46,700 bases of DNA. Origin: Caldilineaceae bacterium. Lineage in GTDB: Bacteria > Chloroflexota > Anaerolineae > Caldilineales > Caldilineaceae. Numbering within the stretch: position 1 is the stretch's first letter; every line of letters starts with the position of its first letter. Below the pieces are notes generated by a model, which saw only the letters and a list, made by a program, of their open reading frames with translations, did not search any database and had not been told where the DNA came from. The DNA is taken from NCBI GenBank assembly GCA_019637645.1, contig JAHBVH010000067.1, positions 1-46,700 on the forward strand, read 5' to 3'. Of this stretch, positions 1-7,746 are shown piece by piece. Both the position numbers and the translations under genes were made by a program.

Positions 1-77
1 CCAATGACCAATGACCAATGACCAATGACCAATGACAAAGGACCAATGACCAATGACCAATGACCAATGACCAATGA
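1..77. repeat. Heptanucleotide tandem array (CCAATGA)n
   Basis: Five exact copies of CCAATGA (1-35), one variant CAAAGGA (36-42) and five more exact copies (43-77). The array ends at base 77 and the TAG stop of the minus-strand aldolase occupies 78-80. Read in another phase and strand the unit is TTGGTCA, which resembles the short tandemly repeated repetitive sequences known from filamentous cyanobacteria. That parallel is from memory. The array may extend beyond the left edge of the window. Confidence 0.95.
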
Positions 78-866
78 CTAATACATCTTTGGGCTGGCTT
101 TGGCTTCGCTACCGCGCACGGCGGCGACTGCGGCGCTGGCACCGGCGGCCAAGAAGGCGGTATCGGATTGGAGGGTGACAAATTGATAGCCAAAGCTGAT
201 CATATCCAGGGCATGTTGATTGGACATACAGTGGATGCCCGCGATGATGCCGTGCCGTTGGCAGGCGAGGGCGATTTCTTTGACTGCTGCGGTCACCTGG
301 GGACCCATGGGATCGGGCGGCATGCTGCCTTTCAGCGAAATGCTGAGGTCCGCCGGGCCGACGTAGATCGCATCTAGGCCAGGGGTGCTCAGAATCGCAT
401 CTAAGTTACTGAGCGCTTCGGCGGTTTCGACCATCGCCATGGCGATAATGGTGTCATTGGCCGCGGTGGCGTAGTCCGCGCCGCCATAGTAGCGGGCGCG
501 GGTGGGGCCGTTGCTGCGGCTGCCCACGGGTGGATATTTACAGGCACGTACAAAGGCTTCGGTTTCGGCGCGGGTGTTGATCATGGGGCAGATAATGCCA
601 TAGCTGCCAGCATCCAAGATTTTGCCAATAATCCCTGGCTCATTCCAGGGTACACGGACTAAGGGGGTAACATCGGTTGTCGAGATGGCCTGTAACATGG
701 GCAGGGCAACGTCATAGTACATCGCCCCATGTTGCATGTCGATGGTGATTGTGTCGAAGCCGGTGTGGGCCATTACTTCTGCGGAAAAGGAGCTGGGGAT
801 ACCCAACCAACCGTTGATCACCGCGCCGCCCGCGGCGGCAATGGTACGAACTTTATTCTCGCGCAT
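78..866 (-). CDS. HpcH/HpaI family aldolase
   Basis: Class II, metal-dependent aldolase of the HpcH/HpaI (GarL) family. These cytoplasmic TIM-barrel enzymes cleave 4-hydroxy-2-oxo acids or sugar-derived 2-keto-3-deoxy acids to pyruvate plus an aldehyde. Visible family residues are His46 (in IDMQHG), Arg71 (RVPW) and the metal ligands Glu147 (VETAEA) and Asp173 (GPADLS). At 262 residues it has normal family length. The ATG start follows only a weak purine tract. A DapA-family gene lies upstream on the same strand with a long palindrome between them, so both may act in one sugar-acid or hydroxy-acid route. The substrate cannot be read from the sequence. The stop codon abuts the heptamer array at the left edge. 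Confidence 0.88.
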   Translation of the reverse strand: MRENKVRTIAAAGGAVINGWLGIPSSFSAEVMAHTGFDTITIDMQHGAMYYDVALPMLQAISTTDVTPLVRVPWNEPGIIGKILDAGSYGIICPMINTRAETEAFVRACKYPPVGSRSNGPTRARYYGGADYATAANDTIIAMAMVETAEALSNLDAILSTPGLDAIYVGPADLSISLKGSMPPDPMGPQVTAAVKEIALACQRHGIIAGIHCMSNQHALDMISFGYQFVTLQSDTAFLAAGASAAVAAVRGSEAKASPKMY

Positions 867-905
867 AAGTTTCTGCTTTCTCTGCTGATGATTGATGGAA
901 GAAGC

Positions 906-974
906 GGACGCGGATAGACGCGAATTCCCGCGGATTTTCTTTTTATCCGCGGGAATCCGCGTCTATCCGCGTCC
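906..974. repeat. 30-bp inverted repeat rich in CGCGGAT
   Basis: Arms 906-935 and 945-974 are complementary over 30 nt with a single A/G mismatch, around a 9-nt pyrimidine loop. The arm itself is built from near-repeats of GCGGAT. It lies between two codirectional aldolase genes. It has no terminal U-run of terminator type outside the stem, so it looks more like an interspersed palindromic element than a classic terminator, though it could act as an RNA processing or stability hairpin. Confidence 0.85.
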
Positions 975-1047
975 TAAATCTTTATGGTTATTGATGAACC
1001 CAGTTTATGGAACCTATCTATGGATTCAGGGATGCTACCCACGCTAT

Positions 1048-1950
1048 CTACAGCCGATACAATGATTCGACATCGGCTAGGATGGCGTCGAGTTCGGCCC
1101 GATCTTGATCATCCAATACTTTGCCTGGTGCGCGCGAAGCCGTGGTTTTAAAAATGCCCCGGCGGTACAGGACTTCTTTGTAGGTCGCGACGCCATGCAT
1201 TCGCTCAAAATTGATCAAGGGCAGGGCTTGGTTATAGAGTTTGCGGGCACCTGCTTCATCGCCTGTCACCAATTTGTCCCAAATATCCACATGAATGTCG
1301 GTGATCTGACCGGCGGGCATGTTGCCATGCGCGCCGCGCCGAAACTCGTCGAGCAGGTAGACCCCGCCTTGGCCGCCAAAGACCCCTTTGCATGCCGCGC
1401 CCGCCGCGGCCAAGGTTTTGCTAATGGCGCGGGGTTCGGGTAAGGTTTCTTCCTTGAGATATTGGATCCACGTAAATTCCCGACAGAGGCGCGCCAAGAG
1501 TTGGGTTGGCATGGGCGTACCAGCAGGGCCACTATAGTTTTGAATACAGATCGGGATTTCTAGGGCTTGGTTGAGCGCCGCGTAATATTCATAGCAGCTA
1601 TCCGGCCCTGGGGATAAGAGCGGCGGTGGCATTGCCATGATCCCATCGGCCCCTGCCGCTTGGGCCCAACGGCTGAGGGCAACCGCGGGCAGATAATGGC
1701 CGCTGGTCGTCGTCGCGACAACGGGAATTTGCCCTTTGGCCTCGCTAATGACAATCTCTAGCCACCGCTTGCGTTCCTCATCCGACAAGGTAGTAAATTC
1801 GCTGGCATTGGCTGGCCCCACCAGCCCCTGCGCCCCAGCTTCGATGCAAAAACGTACTTCTTTGCGTAGGCTTTCCTCATCGATTGCGTAACTGCTGGTA
1901 AAGGGCGTGACGACGATAACAAAGATGCCGCGCCACGGCTTCTCACTCAT
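1048..1950 (-). CDS. Dihydrodipicolinate synthase (DapA/NAL) family protein
   Basis: TIM-barrel lyase of the DapA/NanA superfamily, which forms a Schiff base with a 2-keto acid such as pyruvate. Lys166 (in IQYLKEE) is the expected Schiff-base lysine and Tyr139 (QNYSG) the catalytic tyrosine. The YNxPxR arginine typical of true DHDPS is absent (NYSGPAG), so a catabolic aldolase or dehydratase is more likely than lysine synthesis. The chosen ATG at 1950 sits 6 nt after AAGGAGG. A longer frame runs to 2046, but that site has no such ribosome site and adds residues unlike the family. Length is 300 residues, normal for the family. It is probably upstream partner of the HpcH-type aldolase. Confidence 0.87.
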   Translation of the reverse strand: MSEKPWRGIFVIVVTPFTSSYAIDEESLRKEVRFCIEAGAQGLVGPANASEFTTLSDEERKRWLEIVISEAKGQIPVVATTTSGHYLPAVALSRWAQAAGADGIMAMPPPLLSPGPDSCYEYYAALNQALEIPICIQNYSGPAGTPMPTQLLARLCREFTWIQYLKEETLPEPRAISKTLAAAGAACKGVFGGQGGVYLLDEFRRGAHGNMPAGQITDIHVDIWDKLVTGDEAGARKLYNQALPLINFERMHGVATYKEVLYRRGIFKTTASRAPGKVLDDQDRAELDAILADVESLYRL

Positions 1951-2347
1951 AAAGATCCTCCTTTTGGGGATGATAGTATCGGTACATGTTGCTGCATCGC
2001 TGCGGTTGGCATGGTTGGTTGCGCAAGTAGCCACCCTGCTGGACAAACGAAAGGGTGCCTGCTTACCTTTTTCCGGATCGGCATCAATCGGTAGTGGTCA
2101 TCGCCACGTTACCATAGGTCGGGACGGCTCGCGCTAGAATCGAACAATTTGTAAGCTGGTTGGCATTATGATAAAGTTTTATGCTTGCTTAAATCCTATA
2201 AAAAACATGGTATCATTGCTGGGCATTCTTGGCAATCTACCGACCAAGGCTCGGTAGTTGGTTTCGCTGCTGCAAGGGTAATCGTAGCACGAATCACGCG
2301 CGCCTTCGCTTAGATTTTGCGCATGTCTGGTGCGACTGGAGGTTTCT
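1951..2347. other. Divergent intergenic region, aldolases versus subtilase
   Basis: No gene is supported here. The right part (about 2160-2220) is AT-rich and must hold the promoter of the plus-strand subtilase, but no hexamer pair with good spacing stands out. The left part precedes the AAGGAGG of the DapA-family gene. Confidence 0.5.
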
Positions 2348-4288
2348 GTGTCACGAAATAAAATTGATTGGCAGGGTAAGGAAAAGCCGCATAGGTGGCA
2401 AATCCAGTGGGGGCAAATCCAGTGGTGGATTGGGGTGCCTGCGTTCCTGTGCCTAGGTGTACTTTTCCTATCAACGCCCCGTCTCTTGGCCCAAACTGGC
2501 GAGCCACGTACCCCTAACCAAGTAGCTGAAATCAGCGACTATTTACAGACAGAACTGCGCACGGCCCAAGGGCCGGTCTCCCTGTTGATCATTCTGCGGG
2601 AGCAGGTGGAGCCACAGGCCGCGCTGGCGCGGGTCAATTTGCGCAATGCCAGCCGTGAAGCCAAGGCAACCTTTCTCTATCGTGAACTGACCACGACCGC
2701 GCAACGGAGCCAAGCGTCGTTACGCGCTTGGCTAACGGCCCAAGGGGTGGCCTATCAGCCTTTCTATCTCGTGAATATGCTTCAAGTGGAAGCGGATGCC
2801 CAGTTGGTAGCAGCCCTGCGGCAACGGCCCGAAGTCGCGCGGCTGGTGGCGAATCCATTGATCGATCAAGGACTTCAGCGGGCTAGCCAAGCACCTCGCT
2901 TTGCGACGGTGGCGCAAGCTGAGGCCCAAGCCTCGCTGGCCCGCCCCTATGGTCTCGATTTTACCCACGCGCCGGATGTCTGGGCCTTGGGCTATACGGG
3001 GCAAGGGATCGTCGTTGCTAGTCAGGATACGGGTGTTGAATGGGACCACCCTGCCTTGCAAGCGGCCTACCGTGGCTATATCACCGACACCAACACCATC
3101 ACGATCACCCATGTCTATAATTGGTTTGATGCTTGGGGGACAGTGGGACGACCGGCGCGCTGTGTGGCCGATGCGCAAGTCCCATGCGATGACGACGGGC
3201 ACGGCACTCATACGGTTGGTACGATGGTGGGCGACGCGACCGCCATCAGCGACACGGTGATCGGCATGGCACCGGGCGCCCAATGGATTGGCTGTCGCAA
3301 TATGCGCAATGGGGTTGGCACGCCCGCGAGCTATACCGCTTGTTTTCAATTTTTCCTCGCACCCTATCCTCAGGGTGGCAACCCCGAAACGGATGGTCGC
3401 GCCGAATTGGCCCCCCATATTATCAATAACTCGTGGGGCTGTCCTCCTTCGGAAGGCTGTGATGTCGATAGTTTACGCCAGATTGTGGAGACGGTCCGCG
3501 CCGCGGGGCAGTTGGTGGTCTCATCGGCCGGCAATAAGGGCAGTTCCTTGCCGTCTGGCTGTAGTACGGTCGTCGATCCGATTGCCATTTACGATGCGTC
3601 GTTCAGCGTTGGGGCGCATAATAGTACGGGCACGGTTGCTTCGTTTAGTAGCCGCGGCCCCGTGACGATCGATGGTAGTCGCCGGATGAAGCCCGATATT
3701 AGTGCCCCTGGGGTGGCTGTCCGTTCAGCGTGGATCAACGATGGCTTTAACACCATCCAGGGTACGAGTATGGCCTCGCCCCATGTGGCAGGCGCGGCCG
3801 CGCTCTTATGGTCGGCGGTCCCCAGCTTGATCGGCCAGATCGATCGCACCGAACAAGTGCTGATCAAAAGCGCCACACCCATGCTCTTTAACCAGTGCGG
3901 CGAGAGTAGTTCGCCCGTTTCGCCCAATAACACCTATGGCTACGGTTTGTTGGATATTGCCGCGGCGGTTCAAATGGCGCAACAGCCGGGGAGTGTGACG
4001 ATCACCGTGACTGCTGAGGTGACGACGAATGTCCGTGTGCGGCTGACCGATGAACGGACTGGGTACATCTATGAAGCCGTTACCGATGCCACCGGCGTGG
4101 CTCAATTCCCGTTGCTCTATGCGGGGAGCTATCGGTTAACCCTCAACGGCGTCCCGGCCATTCCTGAATCGATTCCGCTGGTCGCCAATGAACAAAAGCA
4201 AGTGGCCGCCCAACGGGCCGGTCCCACGGACAACACGGAAGCGCCGGAACCGGTGCAGACGCTCTTTTTACCATTTGTGACAGAGTAG
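2348..4288 (+). CDS. Secreted subtilisin-like serine peptidase (S8)
   Basis: Extracellular peptidase with a hydrophobic signal segment (about residues 27-48, ending near LLAQ), an I9-like propeptide region, an S8 catalytic domain and a carboxypeptidase-regulatory-like beta domain near the C-terminus. The catalytic triad is Asp227 (QDTGVEW), His285 (DGHGTHT) and Ser474 (GTSMASPH). The oxyanion Asn is in INNSWG. The GTG at 2348 is chosen because GGAGG (2338-2342) lies 5 nt before it. A GTG at 2330 in the same frame has no ribosome site. The last residues (TLFLPFVTE) carry the C-terminal LP tail shared by four other exported proteins in the window. An alpha/beta hydrolase follows after 17 nt, probably in the same transcript. 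Substrate specificity is unknown. Confidence 0.92.
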   Translation: MSRNKIDWQGKEKPHRWQIQWGQIQWWIGVPAFLCLGVLFLSTPRLLAQTGEPRTPNQVAEISDYLQTELRTAQGPVSLLIILREQVEPQAALARVNLRNASREAKATFLYRELTTTAQRSQASLRAWLTAQGVAYQPFYLVNMLQVEADAQLVAALRQRPEVARLVANPLIDQGLQRASQAPRFATVAQAEAQASLARPYGLDFTHAPDVWALGYTGQGIVVASQDTGVEWDHPALQAAYRGYITDTNTITITHVYNWFDAWGTVGRPARCVADAQVPCDDDGHGTHTVGTMVGDATAISDTVIGMAPGAQWIGCRNMRNGVGTPASYTACFQFFLAPYPQGGNPETDGRAELAPHIINNSWGCPPSEGCDVDSLRQIVETVRAAGQLVVSSAGNKGSSLPSGCSTVVDPIAIYDASFSVGAHNSTGTVASFSSRGPVTIDGSRRMKPDISAPGVAVRSAWINDGFNTIQGTSMASPHVAGAAALLWSAVPSLIGQIDRTEQVLIKSATPMLFNQCGESSSPVSPNNTYGYGLLDIAAAVQMAQQPGSVTITVTAEVTTNVRVRLTDERTGYIYEAVTDATGVAQFPLLYAGSYRLTLNGVPAIPESIPLVANEQKQVAAQRAGPTDNTEAPEPVQTLFLPFVTE

Positions 4289-4305
4289 TACGCTATAGAC
4301 AAGGT

Positions 4306-4911
4306 ATGACGGCTGCGACCATTTTAGTGCCTGGGTTTAATGATGATGAGCGTTGTTTGGCAACGTTGGAACGCTTTCTGCAACAAGAGGGCTTTCCAGC
4401 GTATGCCATTTCGCCACAGCCAAGTGATGGCACGGTGGGGATCGACGAACTCGCCACGCAGTTAGCGACGACGATTGCGGCTAAGTTTCTGCCTGAGCTG
4501 CCCCTTAATCTCGTGGGGTTTAGTATGGGGGGCTTGATTTGCCGGAGCTATCTTCAACAACTAGGGGGATTACTGCGGACCGAGCGTTTGATTACTATTG
4601 CAACGCCGCATCAAGGGACGTGGAGTGCCTTTACGTGTCAGCGGCCAGCTTGTTTGCAAATGCGTCCTGGTAGTTCTTTTTTGACCGCACTCAATGCTGA
4701 TCTTTCTCCCTTAGCGCAACTGAACTTTACTTCGATTTGGACACCGCTCGATTTGATGATTCTGCCAGCGACAAGTTCCTATCTGCCGGTTGGCGAAATG
4801 AAACCGATTTTATCGCCCTTTCATCCTGCCCTGCTCATGGATGGGCGCATTTTGCAAACCGTGGCAACCCAACTACGGCAACCTAGGGCTGCTAGCCGCA
4901 AACCGTCTTGA
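4306..4911 (+). CDS. Alpha/beta hydrolase, lipase-like
   Basis: Small alpha/beta-hydrolase of 201 residues with no signal peptide, so probably cytoplasmic. The nucleophile elbow GFSMGG gives Ser73. Asp149 (TPLDLM) and His173 (PFHPAL) are in the right order to complete the triad. The N-terminal strand ILVPGFNDDE and the ATPHQGT segment resemble PGAP1-like or lipase class 2 proteins, suggesting an esterase or lipase. It begins 17 nt after the subtilase stop, so the two are likely cotranscribed. Its end is 41 bp from the convergent cyclase gene and no hairpin terminator is visible between them. Confidence 0.8.
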   Translation: MTAATILVPGFNDDERCLATLERFLQQEGFPAYAISPQPSDGTVGIDELATQLATTIAAKFLPELPLNLVGFSMGGLICRSYLQQLGGLLRTERLITIATPHQGTWSAFTCQRPACLQMRPGSSFLTALNADLSPLAQLNFTSIWTPLDLMILPATSSYLPVGEMKPILSPFHPALLMDGRILQTVATQLRQPRAASRKPS

Positions 4912-4952
4912 CCGGTGGAGGCATGAGGGATCTATCTGTGCCGGGGAACGCA

Positions 4953-6038
4953 TTAGGATGTATCCATGATGTGGTAAATATCCTCGAGTTTTTCAAACCC
5001 TTTAAATTTACGTTGCCCAAGGGGGCAAAGTTGGATGGATTCTGTTTCCAATCGTTGTAAATTGAGTAAGTTATGAGTGACGGCGCTGAGCAAAATCTGG
5101 CCGGGTTCACTCGATTCTTCCAACCGCTTGGCTAGATTGACGGCATCGCCGATGGCGGTATAATTCATGAGGCGCGGCGTTCCAATATTCCCAACGACAG
5201 CCTCGCCAGTGTGAATGCCCACCCGAATGTTCATGGGCACTTCGTGTTGTTGATTTTTGTAGACGAGTTGACGGCGCATTTGTAAGGCGGCGCGGACGGC
5301 CATGGTGGCGTGGTCGGGGAGAACGGTGGGGACATTAAAGAGCGCCATAAAGCCATCACCCATAATCTTATCCATATACCCGCCATTTTCGAAGACAGCC
5401 GTCGCTAGCTCGGCAAAGTAGTCGTTGAGGAGCTGTAACAGTTGGTCTGGCGTGAAATGCTGCGCAATCGAGGTCGAGTTACAAAAATCCATAAAGAGCA
5501 CCGTGACAACCTGTCGCGTCCCACCGAGGCTAGGCAAAGTTGGGCTAGCCATGAGCGTTTCGACCAGCGGTGCCGCCATATAGTGACGTAGTTTTTCGTT
5601 AGCATGGAGCAGTTGATCTTGCAAGGTTGCGTTATGCCGCCGCAAATGAACTTTGTCCATCACTTGGCGGATATGGAGCCGAATCGTATTCAACTTAAAG
5701 GGCTTGCTGATATAGTCGTCTGCCCCACTTAGCATCGATTTAACGGCGAGCTGCTCCGAAGTCAACGCACTGACCATAATGACACCGGCCAGCCGATCCC
5801 GGCGGCGAATCTCTTGCAGTACACCTAACCCATCAATCTTCGGAATGACAACATCCAATAGAACCAGATCCGGGCGAACCGTTTCGAAGACCTCTAGCGC
5901 CTGCATGCCATCAATGGCTTCATAAACTTTGTGGCCATCGGCCTGCAAAATTTTGCGTACAAGTTGAAGCGTGCTTGGTTCGTCATCGACCAAAAGAATT
6001 TTAAATGCTTCGATTGATGGTGGATTTACAGAGTCCAT
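4953..6038 (-). CDS. Response regulator fused to class III adenylate cyclase
   Basis: Signalling protein of 361 residues. A CheY-like receiver spans residues about 12-125 (acidic pocket Asp18/Asp19, phospho-acceptor Asp62, Lys112). A helical linker (about 128-165) leads to a class III nucleotide cyclase domain (about 172-335). Metal ligands Asp184 and Asp228, substrate Lys224 with Asp298 (the adenine-type pair), and transition-state Asn301 and Arg305 are all present, so the domain should be active and make cAMP rather than cGMP. The cognate histidine kinase is not in the window. It is divergent from a double-GAF protein, which is a plausible partner in the same pathway. Cellular location is cytoplasmic, since no membrane segment is seen. 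Confidence 0.92.
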   Translation of the reverse strand: MDSVNPPSIEAFKILLVDDEPSTLQLVRKILQADGHKVYEAIDGMQALEVFETVRPDLVLLDVVIPKIDGLGVLQEIRRRDRLAGVIMVSALTSEQLAVKSMLSGADDYISKPFKLNTIRLHIRQVMDKVHLRRHNATLQDQLLHANEKLRHYMAAPLVETLMASPTLPSLGGTRQVVTVLFMDFCNSTSIAQHFTPDQLLQLLNDYFAELATAVFENGGYMDKIMGDGFMALFNVPTVLPDHATMAVRAALQMRRQLVYKNQQHEVPMNIRVGIHTGEAVVGNIGTPRLMNYTAIGDAVNLAKRLEESSEPGQILLSAVTHNLLNLQRLETESIQLCPLGQRKFKGFEKLEDIYHIMDTS

Positions 6039-6267
6039 ACCTTGCCTTGTTATCTGGGGATCGTAATTTTGACGATAGGGCCAACTAGAATTTACTATTA
6101 CCTTACTACATATATATTATACACGATTACCTCTTGCGAGTGAAGTACCAAATTTTTTGTAGTTTTGAAAGGAGCGGTCGCTCTTCGCTAATAATATTGA
6201 GTAAAGCTCATCCCGTAGGCCGCACCAGCCTAGCGGTGGTAGACGCCGAAAATTCTTAAGGGGGAAA

Positions 6268-7488
6268 GTGAACGAACAAACGATTACTGTGCTCTTCCAA
6301 CAAGTATTAGAGGAGGTGGAGTACCTTAGCCAACTCACCGAACTAACTGTCCGCGCACCCGCGGAATATCCACTGGCGCGCCCAAGCGCAGCCGAGCCCT
6401 CGCTGATCAATGCCAGAGAAAGCTTGGACGTAGCTCAGGAGCAAGGGGTGCAGCGTCAACTCGCAGAGCAGCAGCAGAAGTTGCAGCTCCGGCTCAAGCA
6501 GTTGCGCCAACGGATGAATCAGCTTGAATTGCTGAAGAGTATTACGGATCACTGTGACGCCCATGTGCAAATTGTCGAGGTATTAGATGCGGGCATGAAC
6601 GCGGTTTGGCAAAAAGCACACCTGGACTTTGCCGTGATCGTACTGGGCGAAGCCGAATTAGGGCCCTATACCTACCAAGGGATGCGCGGCGTGCTAGATG
6701 AATGGCGCTATCTTGGCAAGATCTGCCCTTTTCCGTTGTGGGGCATTCTGGCGCGTGCTCTGCTGCCTAGGCTCGACTCTGATGAGCCTGATTATTTGTT
6801 GATCCAGGATATAGCTGCCACCAAGCGGCCAGGGCCAGAAGAATTTCCGTGGATGCCAAAGAGTGGCTCGCTCATGGTGCTTCCCTTGCGTACACAGGAG
6901 CGCGTTATCGGCGCTTTCTTGCTGGGGCGTGAACAGATCAATGGCTTTGTTGAACAAGAGTTGTGTCAGGACTACCACGCCATCGCCCATACGACGGCCC
7001 GGATCCTGCAGGTCGCCCAAATGCGTTTTGAACTCAACCAACGTTCTTCGCAATTGTTGAGCTTGCAACTTTTTACCAAGTCGATTGCGGCTGTCCGTAA
7101 CTTTGATACCCTCATTGATAGTATGATCGAGGGGATTGGGGAAACCTTTGGCCGCGTCGAAGTGCTGGTTTATATGAATGACCAACTGTGGTCCAAAGAA
7201 GTGGCCGCGTACCAAGAGCTGCCAGCCCATGTACGGAGCTTGCTTGATTGGACGATGCAAGCGGGCCAGCCTATTTTCTATGATCCCGATGACAGCACGG
7301 AAAGTCTAGAACGTTTTTACTATAATGAGTCTGGCCGCGCATTGGTGGTTCCGATCATTCGTAATGATCGTACCCTCGGCGTTGTTCAGATCGTCGCTCG
7401 CGAAACGGCTCGCCATTTTGAAGAAGGAGATTTGATTGTCTTGCGCACCATCGTCAATTCCGTTGCCATCATGCTGACCGGGCGGTAG
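6268..7488 (+). CDS. Double GAF-domain sensor protein
   Basis: Cytoplasmic protein of 406 residues with an N-terminal helical region, a strong Gln/Leu-rich coiled coil (about 55-95), a first GAF domain (about 95-245) and a second GAF domain (about 265-405). No kinase, cyclase, GGDEF or DNA-binding module follows, so it must act through a partner. GAF domains bind cyclic nucleotides or other small ligands. The divergent neighbour is an adenylate cyclase-response regulator, so cAMP sensing or cyclase control is a reasonable inference. The GTG start follows AAGGGGGAAA closely. The cysteine and histidine pattern does not show a chromophore-attachment site of phytochrome type. Confidence 0.75.
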   Translation: MNEQTITVLFQQVLEEVEYLSQLTELTVRAPAEYPLARPSAAEPSLINARESLDVAQEQGVQRQLAEQQQKLQLRLKQLRQRMNQLELLKSITDHCDAHVQIVEVLDAGMNAVWQKAHLDFAVIVLGEAELGPYTYQGMRGVLDEWRYLGKICPFPLWGILARALLPRLDSDEPDYLLIQDIAATKRPGPEEFPWMPKSGSLMVLPLRTQERVIGAFLLGREQINGFVEQELCQDYHAIAHTTARILQVAQMRFELNQRSSQLLSLQLFTKSIAAVRNFDTLIDSMIEGIGETFGRVEVLVYMNDQLWSKEVAAYQELPAHVRSLLDWTMQAGQPIFYDPDDSTESLERFYYNESGRALVVPIIRNDRTLGVVQIVARETARHFEEGDLIVLRTIVNSVAIMLTGR

Positions 7489-7650
7489 CTTGCGCGCGCG
7501 GGGGAAGAGCGGTAGTAAATGTGTAGGTCAGTGGGGCAGTCGGTCAGCCAAGCCGTAGCACGGCGAGTGCCGTCATTGTTGTCGCCTACGCGTCTATGTT
7601 ATCTACCGGGGCTCCTACTTTTCCAGTTTCCTAAGTTACCTGTAAGTTAT

Positions 7651-7680
7651 TTGCAGACTTATCCTGACCGGGTATATACT
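7651..7680 (+). promoter_or_regulatory. Sigma-70-type promoter of the large subtilase
   Basis: TTGCAG (7651-7656) and TATACT (7675-7680) with an 18-bp spacer, about 60 bp before the AAAGGAG ribosome site (7732-7737) of the gene at 7747. Confidence 0.65.
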
Positions 7681-7746
7681 AAAAAAACCCCAATAAAAAC
7701 TTTATAGAGAATTTTATAGTCATTTGCCGCAAAGGAGACATAGCCT

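Noticed and set aside
36..42. CRISPR-like spacing within the heptamer array
   Set aside because: The repeats are contiguous 7-mers with one variant unit. There are no spacers and no cas genes.
6117..6267. Possible c-di-GMP riboswitch between the cyclase and GAF genes
   Set aside because: Only a short CCGC/GCGG hairpin followed by GGTGGTAGACGCC is visible. The conserved GEMM core is not.
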